Shown here: in pieces, positions 22,527 to 34,752 of the stretch
How positions within the stretch are numbered: the stretch's first letter is position 1
Layout: each line of letters starts with the position of its first letter
From: Hofstenia miamia
Lineage: Eukaryota > Xenacoelomorpha > Acoela
NCBI GenBank assembly: GCA_004352715.1
Contig: SCFE01000105.1
Span: 22,735-86,734, forward strand
Direction: 5' to 3'
DNA: 64,000 nt
Made by a program: the position numbers and the translations under genes
Notes under the pieces: generated by a model
The model's input: the letters and a program-made list of their open reading frames with translations, nothing else
Databases searched by the model: none
What the model was told of the DNA's origin: nothing

Positions 22527-25500
22527 GTTCACATTCCTACATTTGGATCTCAGCATATTGCAGCTCTCTTGTCACCTGCATCAGCACCTCTCACTGAGTA
22601 ACCACTTTGTCTTTTAGCTGGAGGAACTTGATCATTGGCATCCTTGCACTGATGGGGCAATTTCATCTCAGGTTGTTTAAATGCTGGATGAAGGTATTGT
22701 AGAATTTTTCATAAAGCTTGAGCCCCTTGAGGGCGATCATTAATGTCATCATAGCATTGGTGTCAGATGTATGGGAGTTGTTGGCACTAATCTCCATGTC
22801 CAGGTAGAAATGCACAAACACTTCTCTCAATGAGCCCATCATGGTAGCATGGTCAACAAATAATGAGCAAAAATCTTGTACCTGGTTGAGAGTCATCTGA
22901 TCTGGATCTGACACATTGGCTCTGATCATTGTTATAATTTCAATTCATTTGGTGACATTGTAATACCTGGTTATATTTCCACATTATTAATCCATATGAG
23001 GGCACCCACTGCTTGAAAGAGGATCAGAACTTGGGGTTGCAAGGCCATGATCTCTTTGTGTATCTTCTTCAGCTGTATGTGCACCAGCATACCATGGTTA
23101 AAGATGTCCTTGATGTTCAGTTTCCCATCAATAAATATGGGTTCAGGGTTCTCTCCAGCTACCAGTTTCTCTTGCAGTGAGTTATACTCCTCCATTTTGC
23201 TTAACCAAATGGCTTCCTGCTTGCTATTGACAAAATTAAGCTTGTTGGGCAAATGAGCAGCCACCTTCTTTTTGGTTTTTCTGACCTTCCACTTAGGTTG
23301 GATGAGAGGTGTTTGATGGTGGGTGGTGGTATACACAAGAAGTTTGACGTTCATATGTTCTTCTCAAACTCATGACACCCTACAGCTGCTTTCAGATGAG
23401 CAGTTCTGATCTTGACAGGGTACTTTATCCTCACTTCTCTCAGTGTGTCCCAGAACTTGCTCCTCATGCCTTTTGGACATAGGCTCTCCACCTGCTTACT
23501 TGATATGTGTACGTGAGCAGTGGTGCATTCCACATCCAGGGCTACTTGTCACCCTGGGGACTGCAGAATGACCAGCTCCTCCTTTGTAAACATCTTGGTA
23601 AGGCGCCACTTCATGATTGACAATACATCTTTATCATGGCAATTGACTAAAATCCTTTTCTGGATTGTGAGATCTTCTATGAATTCACTAGGGTGGTGAT
23701 CAATCATGAGTATTTGCTCATCTTTGGTAATAGACCACTGGGGTGTCAGTTTGGGGGAGAGCACCTGGCCACCAAATTTTTCCATGTTCACTCTCTCAAT
23801 GAGATCACATACTTCTGGTGAGAGTTGCACTGCTGAAGATGCTAGCAGCTCTTCTTCTTTGTAGAGTTGCTTGGGCATCCACATCCCCTGATCAAATATA
23901 GTGATGGGAATGATCCTTCCCTCCTTGTTGACTTGTCAAATGGACTCAGTGAATTGTCCATATCAACATTCCAGGTACTTTATCTGGTGTGATCTAAAGA
24001 AGGATTCGGTTTTAACAAGGAGGTAGTGCCTCTGTATCCTTTCTTAGAATTGGTGGGCTGACCTGGATATTCGTTCTATGAATCATCACATGCTCATAGG
24101 GGCGTTATCTGAATGGAACACAGCAAGCTTTGTTTCAGCTGTAGCTCCCCACATGTACTTTTTCCCTACGTCAGAGAAAATATTAATGTCCAACAGACAG
24201 ATGCCTAGACAGTTGCTGATCAGGATGATGGACATCTTCCCAGTTACACTGGTCGCCCCTACCAGTCAAGCATAATATTTTTCGAATTTGTCCATTGGGT
24301 GCTTCATCTTTCCTGGTGAGGAGGGAGGATTACATTTGTATAGTAGCCAATTCTTTACTTTCCAAGATAGTGGACAGACTGCTATTTTGTAAGTAGTCTG
24401 TTTTGCTAAGGCTGAGCACTTTTCATGTGTCATGGGAATTTGTAATTGAGGCTCTTTGGTGAGGTAGATAGCAAGTATCCAAATGGTGTGATGGGCATAG
24501 ATGTCTGGTAAGTTTTTCTCTGCAAATAATCATTCCTTGAAGTTTTTTCAATCCTTTGTGTCATAGGAGACTTTGATCTTTCTACACACTCTTTTGATGG
24601 AGGAGTGATAGTGGTATGATGGGCTTACAATATCTATTCAGGGCCATTCAGATTCAGGGTTGAGATCAGCTTTGATGTCAGACCATATGTCCTGAATTTC
24701 ATTGAGGGTCTGTTCACTCTGTGTGAAGGCAAAGCTGACACATATATCTGTGATGGTATATAGGGACAGAGTGTGCAGATCTGTGACTTCTAACATTTGT
24801 GATTGTAATATGGCATTGATAATGAGTTTCTGGTCAATGGCTAGCCAATGTGAAGGCACTTGTTGGCACAGAAATAGATCAGTGTATAATATTTTTGTGA
24901 TAGATAAGTGGTTCATGACATAGTACAAGAGGGGAGGTAGTTGTCTTTGGAGAAGATTGTGAAATTTTCCATTCAGAAGTGTAAATTTTCAATGGCTTCA
25001 GGCACATTCTCTTTGTACTCCTCTCTAAGTATCATCATGAGGCAGATTTCTTCTACTCTGGCTATTCTGTAAGCTATTTCAATTTGTTCCATAATAGAGT
25101 AGGTGTGGACTTCATGTATTCACAAGAAGTATATCACTAGGAGGCTGCTGAAGTCAATGTTAATGCACTCAAAGCTGTTTATTGTCCTGCTGCTGTTCAA
25201 GAATTGGCAAAGATTGTAGATACTGAAATCCTCATCAAAGGATATGTGCATGGTGCTACGCCAATAGAGGCAGCTGACTCCCTTCAACATTTTCAAGTCA
25301 TGGCATATTATTGTGTTGACTTTGGGACACTGATCTGCATCTACTACAAAAGGGATTATATATATTGAGCAGTTCATTTCTCAGCCATTATAGGTTCTGC
25401 AGAGTTGAGTTTTGGTCTCTTCAGAGATATTGTCACATATGGTAGCAGTAGCATTTCCAGGTAGCTATGTAGAATGGATGCAAAGTTTCTTTGCCAACCT

Positions 25501-25538
25501 TTGACATCTTCTTTCTTCTGTCTTCAGTCTTCTGTTAT
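22527..25538 (-). pseudogene. Element B ORF3, C-terminal two thirds
   Basis: Unknown function; aligns along its length with element A ORF3. Matching landmarks: INSFECINIDFSSLLVIYFL against DSFECVNVDFKNLLVIYFM, CVSFAFTQSEQ, WKVKNWLLYKC, SVTGKMSIIL, KKYMWGATAETKLAVF, LIERVNMEKFGGQV and DQMTLNQVQDFCSLFVDHATMMGS. The end of the protein is missing after the codons near 22550. In-frame TGA occurs at 22945, 23549, 24266, 24530, 24548 and 25381. The one at 23549 is shared with A (11513), while C has AAA there. Interrupted at 25538 by element C; the N-terminal part resumes at 34753. Confidence 0.8.
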
Positions 25539-26711
25539 TGTGACATAATCCATCAAACTATCATGATTGGTCAAGATGAGAGAAAAAGATGAAGGAAACA
25601 AAGACTAAAATTATTATTGATTATAATGATTAAAATGTAAATCATGATAGGATTGATTATTTTCACTTTGTAAATGTTTTGTGCAATTATATCTAAAATT
25701 ATACTCGACAGTATTTGACAAAACAAAAGATGGTCAAACAGCATAGTCAAATTAACACTGACGTTGCGTAATCTAGCAGAAATATTAAGCGAGGGAAAAA
25801 CTGTAAACAAGAAAGATTAACAGGTACTAGTCGAGTATTTAGTTGTTTATTACCAAGTGCTATAAATATATTGAACAGGATGTAATCAATGATGAGCAAA
25901 TCTACTTTGGATTCATTTTCTTTTGTCAGGTTATTTTATATATTCTGATGGAAAGCTAAACGTCTACGAGCTAGGGTAATTGTATGGTGGTTCCCACATC
26001 CGGTTAAAGGTATGCTGGAGCAGCCTCCTAATAGCTATTCCACAGCAGGGAGGGCGACAGCTGTAGTTACCTGGTGTGCTCTTAGGTTACGGATAGGTAT
26101 AGGAGTTTTTTACCGTTATAGCTTTCCTAATTGTCTTTGCTTGTCCAAAAGTGTTATCGCAGCCTGTAGGTTTTACATGTCAATTATTTTACCAATGAAC
26201 TCAAGTTATTTATTACATTCATTATATTACATGCCAATTGATGGCTTAACAGTGTTTACATTTAAACGGTTGTTATGATGGTATTTTGATATTCTATTAC
26301 ACATAGTTTATTTAATAGTCATTACATGTTGCTCAACGTTTTATACAGTAGACCTTCGACCGACTTATAGTTATCGTTTCTCGCTGACGGCATTGATTGT
26401 TTACATGTATCAAGGGCTATTAGATATATATTTATATGTAGGGGTATTACATGTAGGGCCTTATAATAAGCTATTTCAGCGGCAAGGTTGCACAGCTTCA
26501 TTTATCACATTAGTTCGTAATAACAAAAACAATCAATGCACTAAATTCTTAAGTAGTTGCCACTCCCATTACACTGAGTTCACTATTCACATAACCATTC
26601 CATTGTTGTTCTCTATCTCACATTGGCAGTTCCATTGGTAAGATGCGGCTGGAGGATGTGTTCCTGGAAATGCACGTCTACACTTGAGTGTCAATCCTGT
26701 CTTCCAAGCTC
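25539..26711 (+). repeat. Element C 5' LTR (end lost in gap)
   Basis: Matches 33385-34557. A TATAAATA box is at 25861-25868. The last roughly 195 bp fall in the N run. Confidence 0.9.
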
Positions 26712-27711
26712 NNNNNNNNNNNNNNNNNNNNNNNNNNNNNNNNNNNNNNNNNNNNNNNNNNNNNNNNNNNNNNNNNNNNNNNNNNNNNNNNNNNNNNNNN
26801 NNNNNNNNNNNNNNNNNNNNNNNNNNNNNNNNNNNNNNNNNNNNNNNNNNNNNNNNNNNNNNNNNNNNNNNNNNNNNNNNNNNNNNNNNNNNNNNNNNNN
26901 NNNNNNNNNNNNNNNNNNNNNNNNNNNNNNNNNNNNNNNNNNNNNNNNNNNNNNNNNNNNNNNNNNNNNNNNNNNNNNNNNNNNNNNNNNNNNNNNNNNN
27001 NNNNNNNNNNNNNNNNNNNNNNNNNNNNNNNNNNNNNNNNNNNNNNNNNNNNNNNNNNNNNNNNNNNNNNNNNNNNNNNNNNNNNNNNNNNNNNNNNNNN
27101 NNNNNNNNNNNNNNNNNNNNNNNNNNNNNNNNNNNNNNNNNNNNNNNNNNNNNNNNNNNNNNNNNNNNNNNNNNNNNNNNNNNNNNNNNNNNNNNNNNNN
27201 NNNNNNNNNNNNNNNNNNNNNNNNNNNNNNNNNNNNNNNNNNNNNNNNNNNNNNNNNNNNNNNNNNNNNNNNNNNNNNNNNNNNNNNNNNNNNNNNNNNN
27301 NNNNNNNNNNNNNNNNNNNNNNNNNNNNNNNNNNNNNNNNNNNNNNNNNNNNNNNNNNNNNNNNNNNNNNNNNNNNNNNNNNNNNNNNNNNNNNNNNNNN
27401 NNNNNNNNNNNNNNNNNNNNNNNNNNNNNNNNNNNNNNNNNNNNNNNNNNNNNNNNNNNNNNNNNNNNNNNNNNNNNNNNNNNNNNNNNNNNNNNNNNNN
27501 NNNNNNNNNNNNNNNNNNNNNNNNNNNNNNNNNNNNNNNNNNNNNNNNNNNNNNNNNNNNNNNNNNNNNNNNNNNNNNNNNNNNNNNNNNNNNNNNNNNN
27601 NNNNNNNNNNNNNNNNNNNNNNNNNNNNNNNNNNNNNNNNNNNNNNNNNNNNNNNNNNNNNNNNNNNNNNNNNNNNNNNNNNNNNNNNNNNNNNNNNNNN
27701 NNNNNNNNNNN
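26712..27711. other. Assembly gap (1,000 N) covering C's primer site and gag
   Basis: Should hold about 195 bp of LTR, the primer site, the leader and gag. In A the leader plus gag takes about 2.2 kb, so either the gap length is a placeholder or gag is shortened. Confidence 0.9.
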
Positions 27712-27777
27712 GACTTATTGGAGGATGAAGACGAGTTGGAACAAGAAGAAGGAATAAAAGAAGATACTTTAAATTAG
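27712..27777 (+). pseudogene. Element C gag, last 21 codons
   Basis: Reads DLLEDEDELEQEEG then KEDTLN and TAG, corresponding to the acidic gag end of A (DNLVDLEPDH ... QDLN). The rest is in the gap, so it cannot be judged whether gag is whole. Confidence 0.7.
27768..27774 (+). promoter_or_regulatory. Element C gag-pol -1 frameshift site
   Basis: ACT TTA AAT TAG contains the slippery heptamer T TTA AAT directly before the gag stop. The -1 frame continues TTT AAA TTA GAG GGA GCG CCG into protease. GC-rich sequence follows at once. Confidence 0.8.
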
Positions 27778-28244
27778 AGGGAGCGCCGCCTCCAGTAAAA
27801 CGTGCACCCGTGTTGATTGTAACGGACCTGATTAAGACTAATACAATCACGGTTGTAATAAATGGAGTGATGGTTAAAGCAACTATAGATACGGGAGCGG
27901 TTATATCCATTATTACCGATGAATGTGCGGCAAAGATAGGAATTGATAATAAAAGGTTGGAAAATGAAAAGAGCAGATTACTCAATGCCTCAGGAGATTA
28001 CATTGATACAAAAGGAAAAATATTGGAAGTACTGATGACGGCACTACCTGAATATAAAGAGATTTGGACAGCATTGCCGGAATACCAGAGAGATATAGAA
28101 AAAGTGGATGGTGAAAAGAAACAGTTTCAGTTCATGTCACATAATGAATACGCCAAACTACCTGAAATCAATATGGATAAAAAAGGGAATGTGATAATGC
28201 CGATAATAATTAAGGAAGAAACAAAAAAGAGATATGATACTTAA
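27769..28244 (+). pseudogene. Element C protease fused by deletion to the RNase H tail
   Basis: The protease half reads IDTGAVISIITDECAAKIG (active site DTGA). At about 28040 the frame jumps from the protease's middle (GKILEVLMTALPEY) to the sequence following RNase H (TALPEYQRD ... DGEKKQFQFMSHNEYAKLPEI), which in A lies about 2 kb further along. The ALPEY motif occurs twice at the join, about 30 bp apart, suggesting a deletion with short repeats at the breakpoint. The reverse transcriptase is wholly absent. The frame ends at 28244 with a shift relative to the next segment. The protease C-terminal half is also lost, so it is probably inactive. Confidence 0.85.
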
Positions 28245-29646
28245 AGATATAAGAGACAAAATGAACAATGATGACTGGCCACTGGGAAGAGAAGCTAAGA
28301 GTTATTTTCAGCAATATAAGTGGAAATTAAATAGAAATGGACTTTTGTATATAGAAGGAAAGACGCTAAGAATAGCGATCCCTGAATATTACAAAAGGGA
28401 ATTAGTTCGGAAGATACACGAAAATGGACATTTGGGTATAATACAAACGGAAAACACCTTTAACGCTCGATTTATAACTACAAGCATTCGAAGGACAGTG
28501 GAAGATGTTATTAACAAATGTAATACATGTCTGATAAATAATAAGAGTCATTTCCTGGTACAAATTGCTCTGCTTGAGAAAATTATAGCAACAGCACCCA
28601 ACAAGATTGTTCATGTGGACTTGGAAAAATTGTCTCAAGATGATGAGGGTTACCAGTACATATTGGTATTAGTTGATAACTTTACAAAATACGCTCGAAT
28701 GATACCGTTAGACTCGACAACTGTGAAAGTAGTAGCGGATAAAATCATGAAGGAATGGATCTGAAAATTCGGACCAATGGAAATAATAATATCAGATAGG
28801 GGCGTTCAATTTGAGAGTAAACTGTTCGAAGAAATGACTAAACTGATGGAGATACTAACAGAGAAGACAACCGCATATCATCCACAAGCGAATGGGGCAG
28901 TGGAAAGATTGAATAGAACGATGATAAAATTGATAAGAGTATTAACTTCAAGAGTTGGAGGAAGAGATTGGAGAGAAATATTGGAAATAGTCGAATACTT
29001 TTATAATACATCGGTACATTCGACAACAGGGATGACGCCATATAAGGCTATGTATGGTAGAGAGGCGGCAACGCCGATATCAATGCAATATCACACATAT
29101 TCCGAAAAGCCAGATAATGAATGTATAAGAAAATTAAAAGATCAGATAACTGGAATCCACAAAGCCATGTGCCATAATACAAGGAAATCGGCAATAAGAC
29201 AAGAAAGAAACTTTAATAAAAAGATATATGGTGAACCACACAGGGTAGGGGACAAGGTTTACGTGTACACTTTAATGAGAACACAAGACGTGAATCAAGT
29301 GAGAAAACTTAAAACACAGTGGTCAGGGCCGTTCACAGTTACACAAGTACTACCCAATAATAATTATAAATTGCATGACGGACGAATACTACATTTTCAA
29401 AATTTAAAACGTGCAACAGTAAATATAGAACAAGTAACTCTTGATAAAAATGCGGAGTTTAAAATTGTACAGGTTGACGATGGTACATATGCTGAGATGG
29501 ACGATTTGGATAGTGTGCATGAAGAAGAATTTCAAGATGATTACAGACCCGAGAAGGGGGAGCCCAAAGTCGAAAGAAGAGTAATGCCCCAGAGGGCAGT
29601 GAAAAATAAATTGAAATATTACCCAGAAATATGGGATATTAATTAA
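28234..29646 (+). pseudogene. Element C integrase
   Basis: Two long frames are separated only by a TGA at 28762-28764, where A and B have Leu codons. The HHCC zinc site is VRKIHENGHLG ... CNTC. The catalytic triad is intact: HVDLEKLS, ISDRGVQFES and GAVERLNRTM. The tail has GEPHRVGDKVYVYTL and WSGPFTVTQVLPNNNY. It is the only integrase of the three with all three acidic residues. It ends WDIN and TAA, 19 nt before the ORF3 ATG. Whether the TGA is read through is unknown. Confidence 0.85.
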
Positions 29647-29665
29647 GTAACTGAATTTAGGAAAC

Positions 29666-32600
29666 ATGAAACGAACGGAACGATCACCGATGAAATCGAG
29701 GAGGGTGAGAAGAAGGAGAACCCCGCAGACTGATCGTCAGATAAAGGACGTGAGGACAGTGGAAATATCAATGAGCTCAACTAACAAAATTAGATCTCCG
29801 CAATCTGATTGCCAAATAAAGGGCATGACGAGGGAGAATTCACCTAGCAATAAACGACGAAGAGTGAGAAGAAGAGCTCCGCAGTCCGATTACCAATTAA
29901 AGGGTATGACGACGGAGCAGATGACACCCAGCAATAAGAGACGAAGAATACGGAGGAGGTCTCCTCAATCTGATTACCGAATAAAGGGTATGAGGATGGA
30001 GACAATACAAGAAAAGTCACCCTCTACCAAATGTCAATTAATGGGCAGGCGGGCAAATGAGGGCCATCTACAAGATACTGATCGCCAATTAAAGGGCGTG
30101 AGGTTGGAAACACCGAATTATGCACACTCCCCTTCAACATCCAGTAGTACTCTATGCCAATTAAAGGGCAAAGAGGAAATAGCATCTACAAGTACTCAAA
30201 GCCAATTAAAGGGCGGCAAGGAAAGTTGGGATATACAACCTATAAGTGATGACTCAGATATGGATACTTGGCAAATACCGTCAACGAGCTCAATCCCCAC
30301 GACAACAAGCTCAGGAATATTTTCATACAGGCAAACGTCAACAACAACAAAATCGTCGCGATCAGAAGAGAGAGAGAGCCGCATGACCAAAATAGGAAGA
30401 GATCGAATACATCCCTATTTTATAGCAAATAGAAAGATGAGATACAATGCATATGATAATCTGTCGCCAGAAACGAAAAGGTTGATAAGAAATAGCACTT
30501 CCACCAAAGAAAACGAGAGTTACGCAATTCCAATAGTCATCGATAAGAAGAATCGTCCAACTTGTAATACGATAATAGCTTACACAGGGGACATGAAAGA
30601 ACAATTTAACAGACCATACTTCAAAAGCACTGTCCACATTACATTCGATGAACAGTTCACGATGAAGGACGTACAAAAGCTAACCAAAAACAAAGAGAAG
30701 ATCATAACTGAATGTGAACAAGTAAACCTTGATAAGAAGCATCTCACGATAGTCTATTTTGTGAAAGATACTGAAATAGCGTCGAAAAGGCTGCAAACTA
30801 ACATAGAGGACACTCTCAAGATAGCTAAAAAACACAAGAAGAGGGTGATAATAGTCGTAACACAGAAATCAGAAGATTTGCCGAAATGTATAAAAGAAAT
30901 GGAGATTAAGTTAGATAATTTGTTTACGTTGGATAGCGGTACAATGAAAATATCGGAACTGATAAAAGTGGACTTACAAATTAACGAAATAGCACCGGCA
31001 GAGAGAATTATGGTAGAACCTAAAATTGCAATAGACATGTACTACCAAACACGCACTATGGAATTGCTGGGAACAACAGAGAAAATTTGGAAGAAATTGG
31101 AAATGTATTCTTGAAGTGCAGTATGAATCAAACACCTGAGCATTTGGAAAAAATAGCGACAGTATGGTCAGAAATTAAAGCAGAAAAGCCTACGCATGAA
31201 GAGTGGCCGAGGATAGATATAAGATCGCCAACCAAGAAGTATCATAAAAGCACGGAAGCCATATTATACGAAATTAGGAGAGCTTACGAAATGGAGGCCA
31301 AAAGAAACTTTAAAACTCAAATGTTTGAAGAAATCAATGCGCCAGAGATCAGAGCAAGAACAGCTATTTGGGTACTAGCAATTGCATTAACATACAAAGA
31401 TAAGCTGGTACTGCCTATGATGAGAAAGGAGACGCGACTGAACATGGACCAAAAAATTTGAAATCTCCATGGCACCGATCCCTACGAACATTAAGCAATG
31501 GCTACTACAAAATGTAGAAATATTACCGCTGTCCCCCACGAAAAAAGTGCACCAGAGGTTTGAAAAACATTTCACAAGATTGTTGGTACAACAACACACA
31601 CTGGGAAGAGACCGAGTATAATAGAGCTAGCAAACAAAACGGGTATCTGTCCAAGTGAGATCAAAATTATAACATGAAACACAGAGAAGTATGTGGGGGG
31701 CGACACTTCAAACACAACTTAGAGCGCACTAATATCACAACCATGGCACAACACGCAAAATTTGATCAGAAGAGAGCATGGAGAAATTTTAAAAAATATA
31801 AAAGTGGTGGAAGAAAAGAATATTCAAGAGGTAATCACAAAAGATATAAGAAAATATCAAAAAAAATATCCTCAGTGTGCATACACCAAAATTATTAAAT
31901 TTTCAGAAACCATGCGCAAAGAAGGAAAAAATTGCCCTATAGATATTATTGAGATGGTAAGCAAAAGAAAAGAAGAAATTCTTCTAGAAGAGAAGCTCTT
32001 ACAATCAACCGACATAGCATTAACACCAAACACACAAAGAGTAATTGATAAAGTCAATCTAGAGAAATGGGGTGAACAAGAACCTAGTGAGCTATCATGG
32101 GTTGATACAGATGATGAAAGACTACTAGTAGAAATTACGGTGCGACGAGAACGGAAGAATAATATAGTACAAAGAATCTTTGGTGAAGTGTATGAAAGAG
32201 AGACCAAATCATTAATTAAAGTGCTGTGTACCAAAGCGTTCACTAGGCAGGAGATCGAAGAATTACTAGAACCACAAAAACAAATTGCAGTGGATATAGA
32301 ATGTATCACTTAGAAAATAGTAATAAAGCCTGAAATTGCACAGAATTTGATGAAAAAGGGTCTAAGGGATACTTTCTGGGAGAACATCAAAAAGTCTAAA
32401 AACAATTATCCTGCAACATTTGGCATGGCCACAACCGCTGATATGCAGCGCACATATAAAGCTATTGAGGAAAAAACTATGACAAATATATTAAAATGTA
32501 CGCCACCACACACAATCTTTATACATATGGTGCTACCAACTTGGCGACTAAAAGAAAAGAAAGATCAAAGAGATGTGGCATGAAGAAAAAACACATATCT

Positions 32601-33367
32601 CAACAGGACACAAGCAGCAGAAAGAATTGTAAAAGATGAACTACAAAAAGTGTAAAGAGATATTATTGAAAAATGATAATAAAGAAAGAGTTTTTATAGA
32701 AGGACACGTAACACCCTATGAGCTCTATAAAGAAGGAGAACACATATGCAAACACATAAAAAGAATGTGTGTACAGAAATAAAAAAAAGATCTACACAAA
32801 CCGTAATATTATTCTCAGGGATTAACGACATTGTGTGGGGAGAACTTTGGAGCTCACAATATCGATACTACGATGTAATGAGAAGAGTCGAACTTATCAC
32901 CATGGTAAGATTAGGAAAGAATGAACCAGAGAATATTACTGAAGAAGAAGTCTTAGAGAATATTAGTGCGTTCTATGATGAGGCGTCAATATCTAAATCA
33001 TTGAGATCAACTTACGAATTTTTCTACCCAAACACTACGATCCACCCAGATTTGGCGCATACCAGTAGAATAGACGCAATTATGACGTTGATGATAGCAA
33101 TAAAGGGTAAAACTCTACAGAAAACATTACGATATATTTAACGAGAAATTAAATGAACTACGTAGTATGTGCACAATAGCAAAATCTCTAAAGAACCCAT
33201 CATTCTTGAGACACAAGAAGATGTTAACAACAGAGAAAGACGTTGTGCTAAAAATCACAAAAGATGAGGAGTATGAAAACGTTACGTGGGAAATGAAAGA
33301 AGCCAGTGAGATAATCAAAAAGGCGGCCGAGATGGTACATGGAGAAAGAGTGGTCATCCTTAATTAG
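29666..33367 (+). pseudogene. Element C ORF3, unknown protein with Arg-rich repeats
   Basis: Unassigned. The first 482 codons (29666-31114) are open. Residues 1 to about 190 carry Arg blocks (RRVRRRRTPQ, KRRRVRRRAPQ, KRRRIRRRSPQ) and at least eight copies of a motif near Q-(S/T)-D-x-Q-(L/I)-K-G. Next comes a Ser/Thr-rich stretch, then IGRDRIHPYFIANRKMR, and a domain shared with A and B (FKSTVHITFDEQFTMKDVQ, KKRVIIVVTQKSED). After a shift near 31090 the protein continues at 31087-31461 (TVWSEIKAEKP ... EEWPRIDI), 31762-32313 (VIDKVNLEKWG ... QIAVDIECIT), 32347-32583, 32746-33141 (VILFSGINDIVW ... IDAIMTLMIAIKGK) and 33167-33367 (VVLKITKDEEYENVTWEM). The worst damage is at 31460-31760, with several stops. 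Length, order and C-terminus agree with A. Confidence 0.8.
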
Positions 33368-33371
33368 CTAC

Positions 33372-33384
33372 GCTGGAGGGGGAG
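33372..33384 (+). promoter_or_regulatory. Element C polypurine tract
   Basis: GCTGGAGGGGGAG directly before the 3' LTR. Confidence 0.85.
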
Positions 33385-34752
33385 TGTGACATAATCCATC
33401 AAACTATCATGATCGGTCAAGATGAGAGAAAAAAGATGAAGGAAACAAAGACTAAAATTATTATTGATTATAATGATTAAATTGTAAATCATGATAGGAT
33501 TGATTATTTTCACTTTGTAAATGTTTTGTGCAATTATATCTAAAATTATACTCGACAGTATTTGACAAAACAAAAGATGGTCAAACAGCATAGTCAAATT
33601 AACGCTGATGTTGCGTAAATTAGCGGAAATATTAAGCGAGGGAAAAACCGTAAACAAGAAAGATTAACAGGTACTAGTCGAGTATTTAGTTGTTTATTAC
33701 CAAGTGCTATAAATATATTGAACAGGATGTAATCAATGATGAGCAAATCTACCTTGGATTCATTTTCTTTTGTCAGGTTATTTTATATATTCTGATGGAA
33801 AGCTAAATGTCTACGAGCTAAGGTAATTGTATGGTGGTTCCCACATCCGGTTAAAGGTATGCTGGAGCAGCCTCCTAATAGCTATTCCACAGCGGGGAGG
33901 GCGACAGCTGTAGTTACCTGGTGTGCTCTTAGGTTACAGATAGGTATAGGAGTTTTTTACCCTTATAGCTTTCCTAATTGTCTTTGCTTGTCCAAAAGTG
34001 TTATCGCAGCCTGTAGGTTTTACATGTCAATTATTTTACCAATGAACTCATGTTATTTATTACATTCATTATATTACATGCTGATTGATGGCTTAACAGT
34101 GTTTACCTTTAAACAGTTGATACGATGGTTTTCTGATATTCTATTACACATAGTTTATTTGATCGTCATTACATGTTGCTCAATGTTTCATACAGTAAAC
34201 CTTTGACCAACTTATAGTTATCATTTCTCGCTGACGGCATTGATTGTTTACATGTATCAAGGGCTATTAGATATATATTTATATGTAGGGGTATTACATG
34301 TAGGGCCTTATAATAAGCTATTTCAGCAGCAAGGTTGCACATCTTCATTTATTACATTAGTTCATAATAACAAAAACAATCAGTGCACTAAATTCTTAAG
34401 TAGTTGACAATCCCATTACACTGAGTTTGCTATTCACATTACCATTCTGTTATTATTCTCTATCTCACATTGGCAGTTCCATTGGTAAGATGCGGCTGGC
34501 GGATGTGTTCCTGGAAATGCACGTTTACTCTTGAGTGTCGATCCTGTCTTCCAAACTCTCTACTTTACCTAAATAAGTTGAGTTAATTAAGTAGCTACAA
34601 AGGCTCTAGCATATTAAATTAGTTTAATAAACCACACACTTATTATAAAAGAGAGAAAACGGAAAAGTGTCAACTCTGATTAGTGAATAATCTAAGAAAA
34701 GTAATAGCTTTCTCTGAATAACACCCTCACGATGAGTTGACATGATTCTACA
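33385..34752 (+). repeat. Element C 3' LTR (1,368 bp)
   Basis: Starts TGTGACATAATCC and ends GATTCTACA. A TATAAATA box lies at 33708-33715 and an AATAAA signal at 34626-34631. Confidence 0.92.

Larger units (their letters stand above)
25539..34752 (+). mobile_element. Element C: nested gypsy element lacking reverse transcriptase
   Basis: LTRs start TGTGACATAATCC (25539 and 33385), and the 3' LTR ends GATTCTACA at 34752. TTAT flanks both sides (25535-25538, 34753-34756) as a 4-bp target duplication inside B ORF3. Between the LTRs lie the gag end, frameshift site, protease, a fused RNase H-end/integrase pol segment and ORF3. Reverse transcriptase and most of RNase H are deleted. The proteins are related to those of A and B but clearly diverged, and CpG is retained, so C is a separate and younger lineage. 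Its two LTRs differ at several dozen sites by eye, so the insertion is not brand new. Confidence 0.92.

Noticed and set aside
32800-32850. SGNH-hydrolase GxND-like motif in C ORF3 (FSGINDIVW)
   Set aside because: A and B have AAGDLTW and AVGALIW at the aligned place, and no GDS or DxxH blocks are found in the right order.
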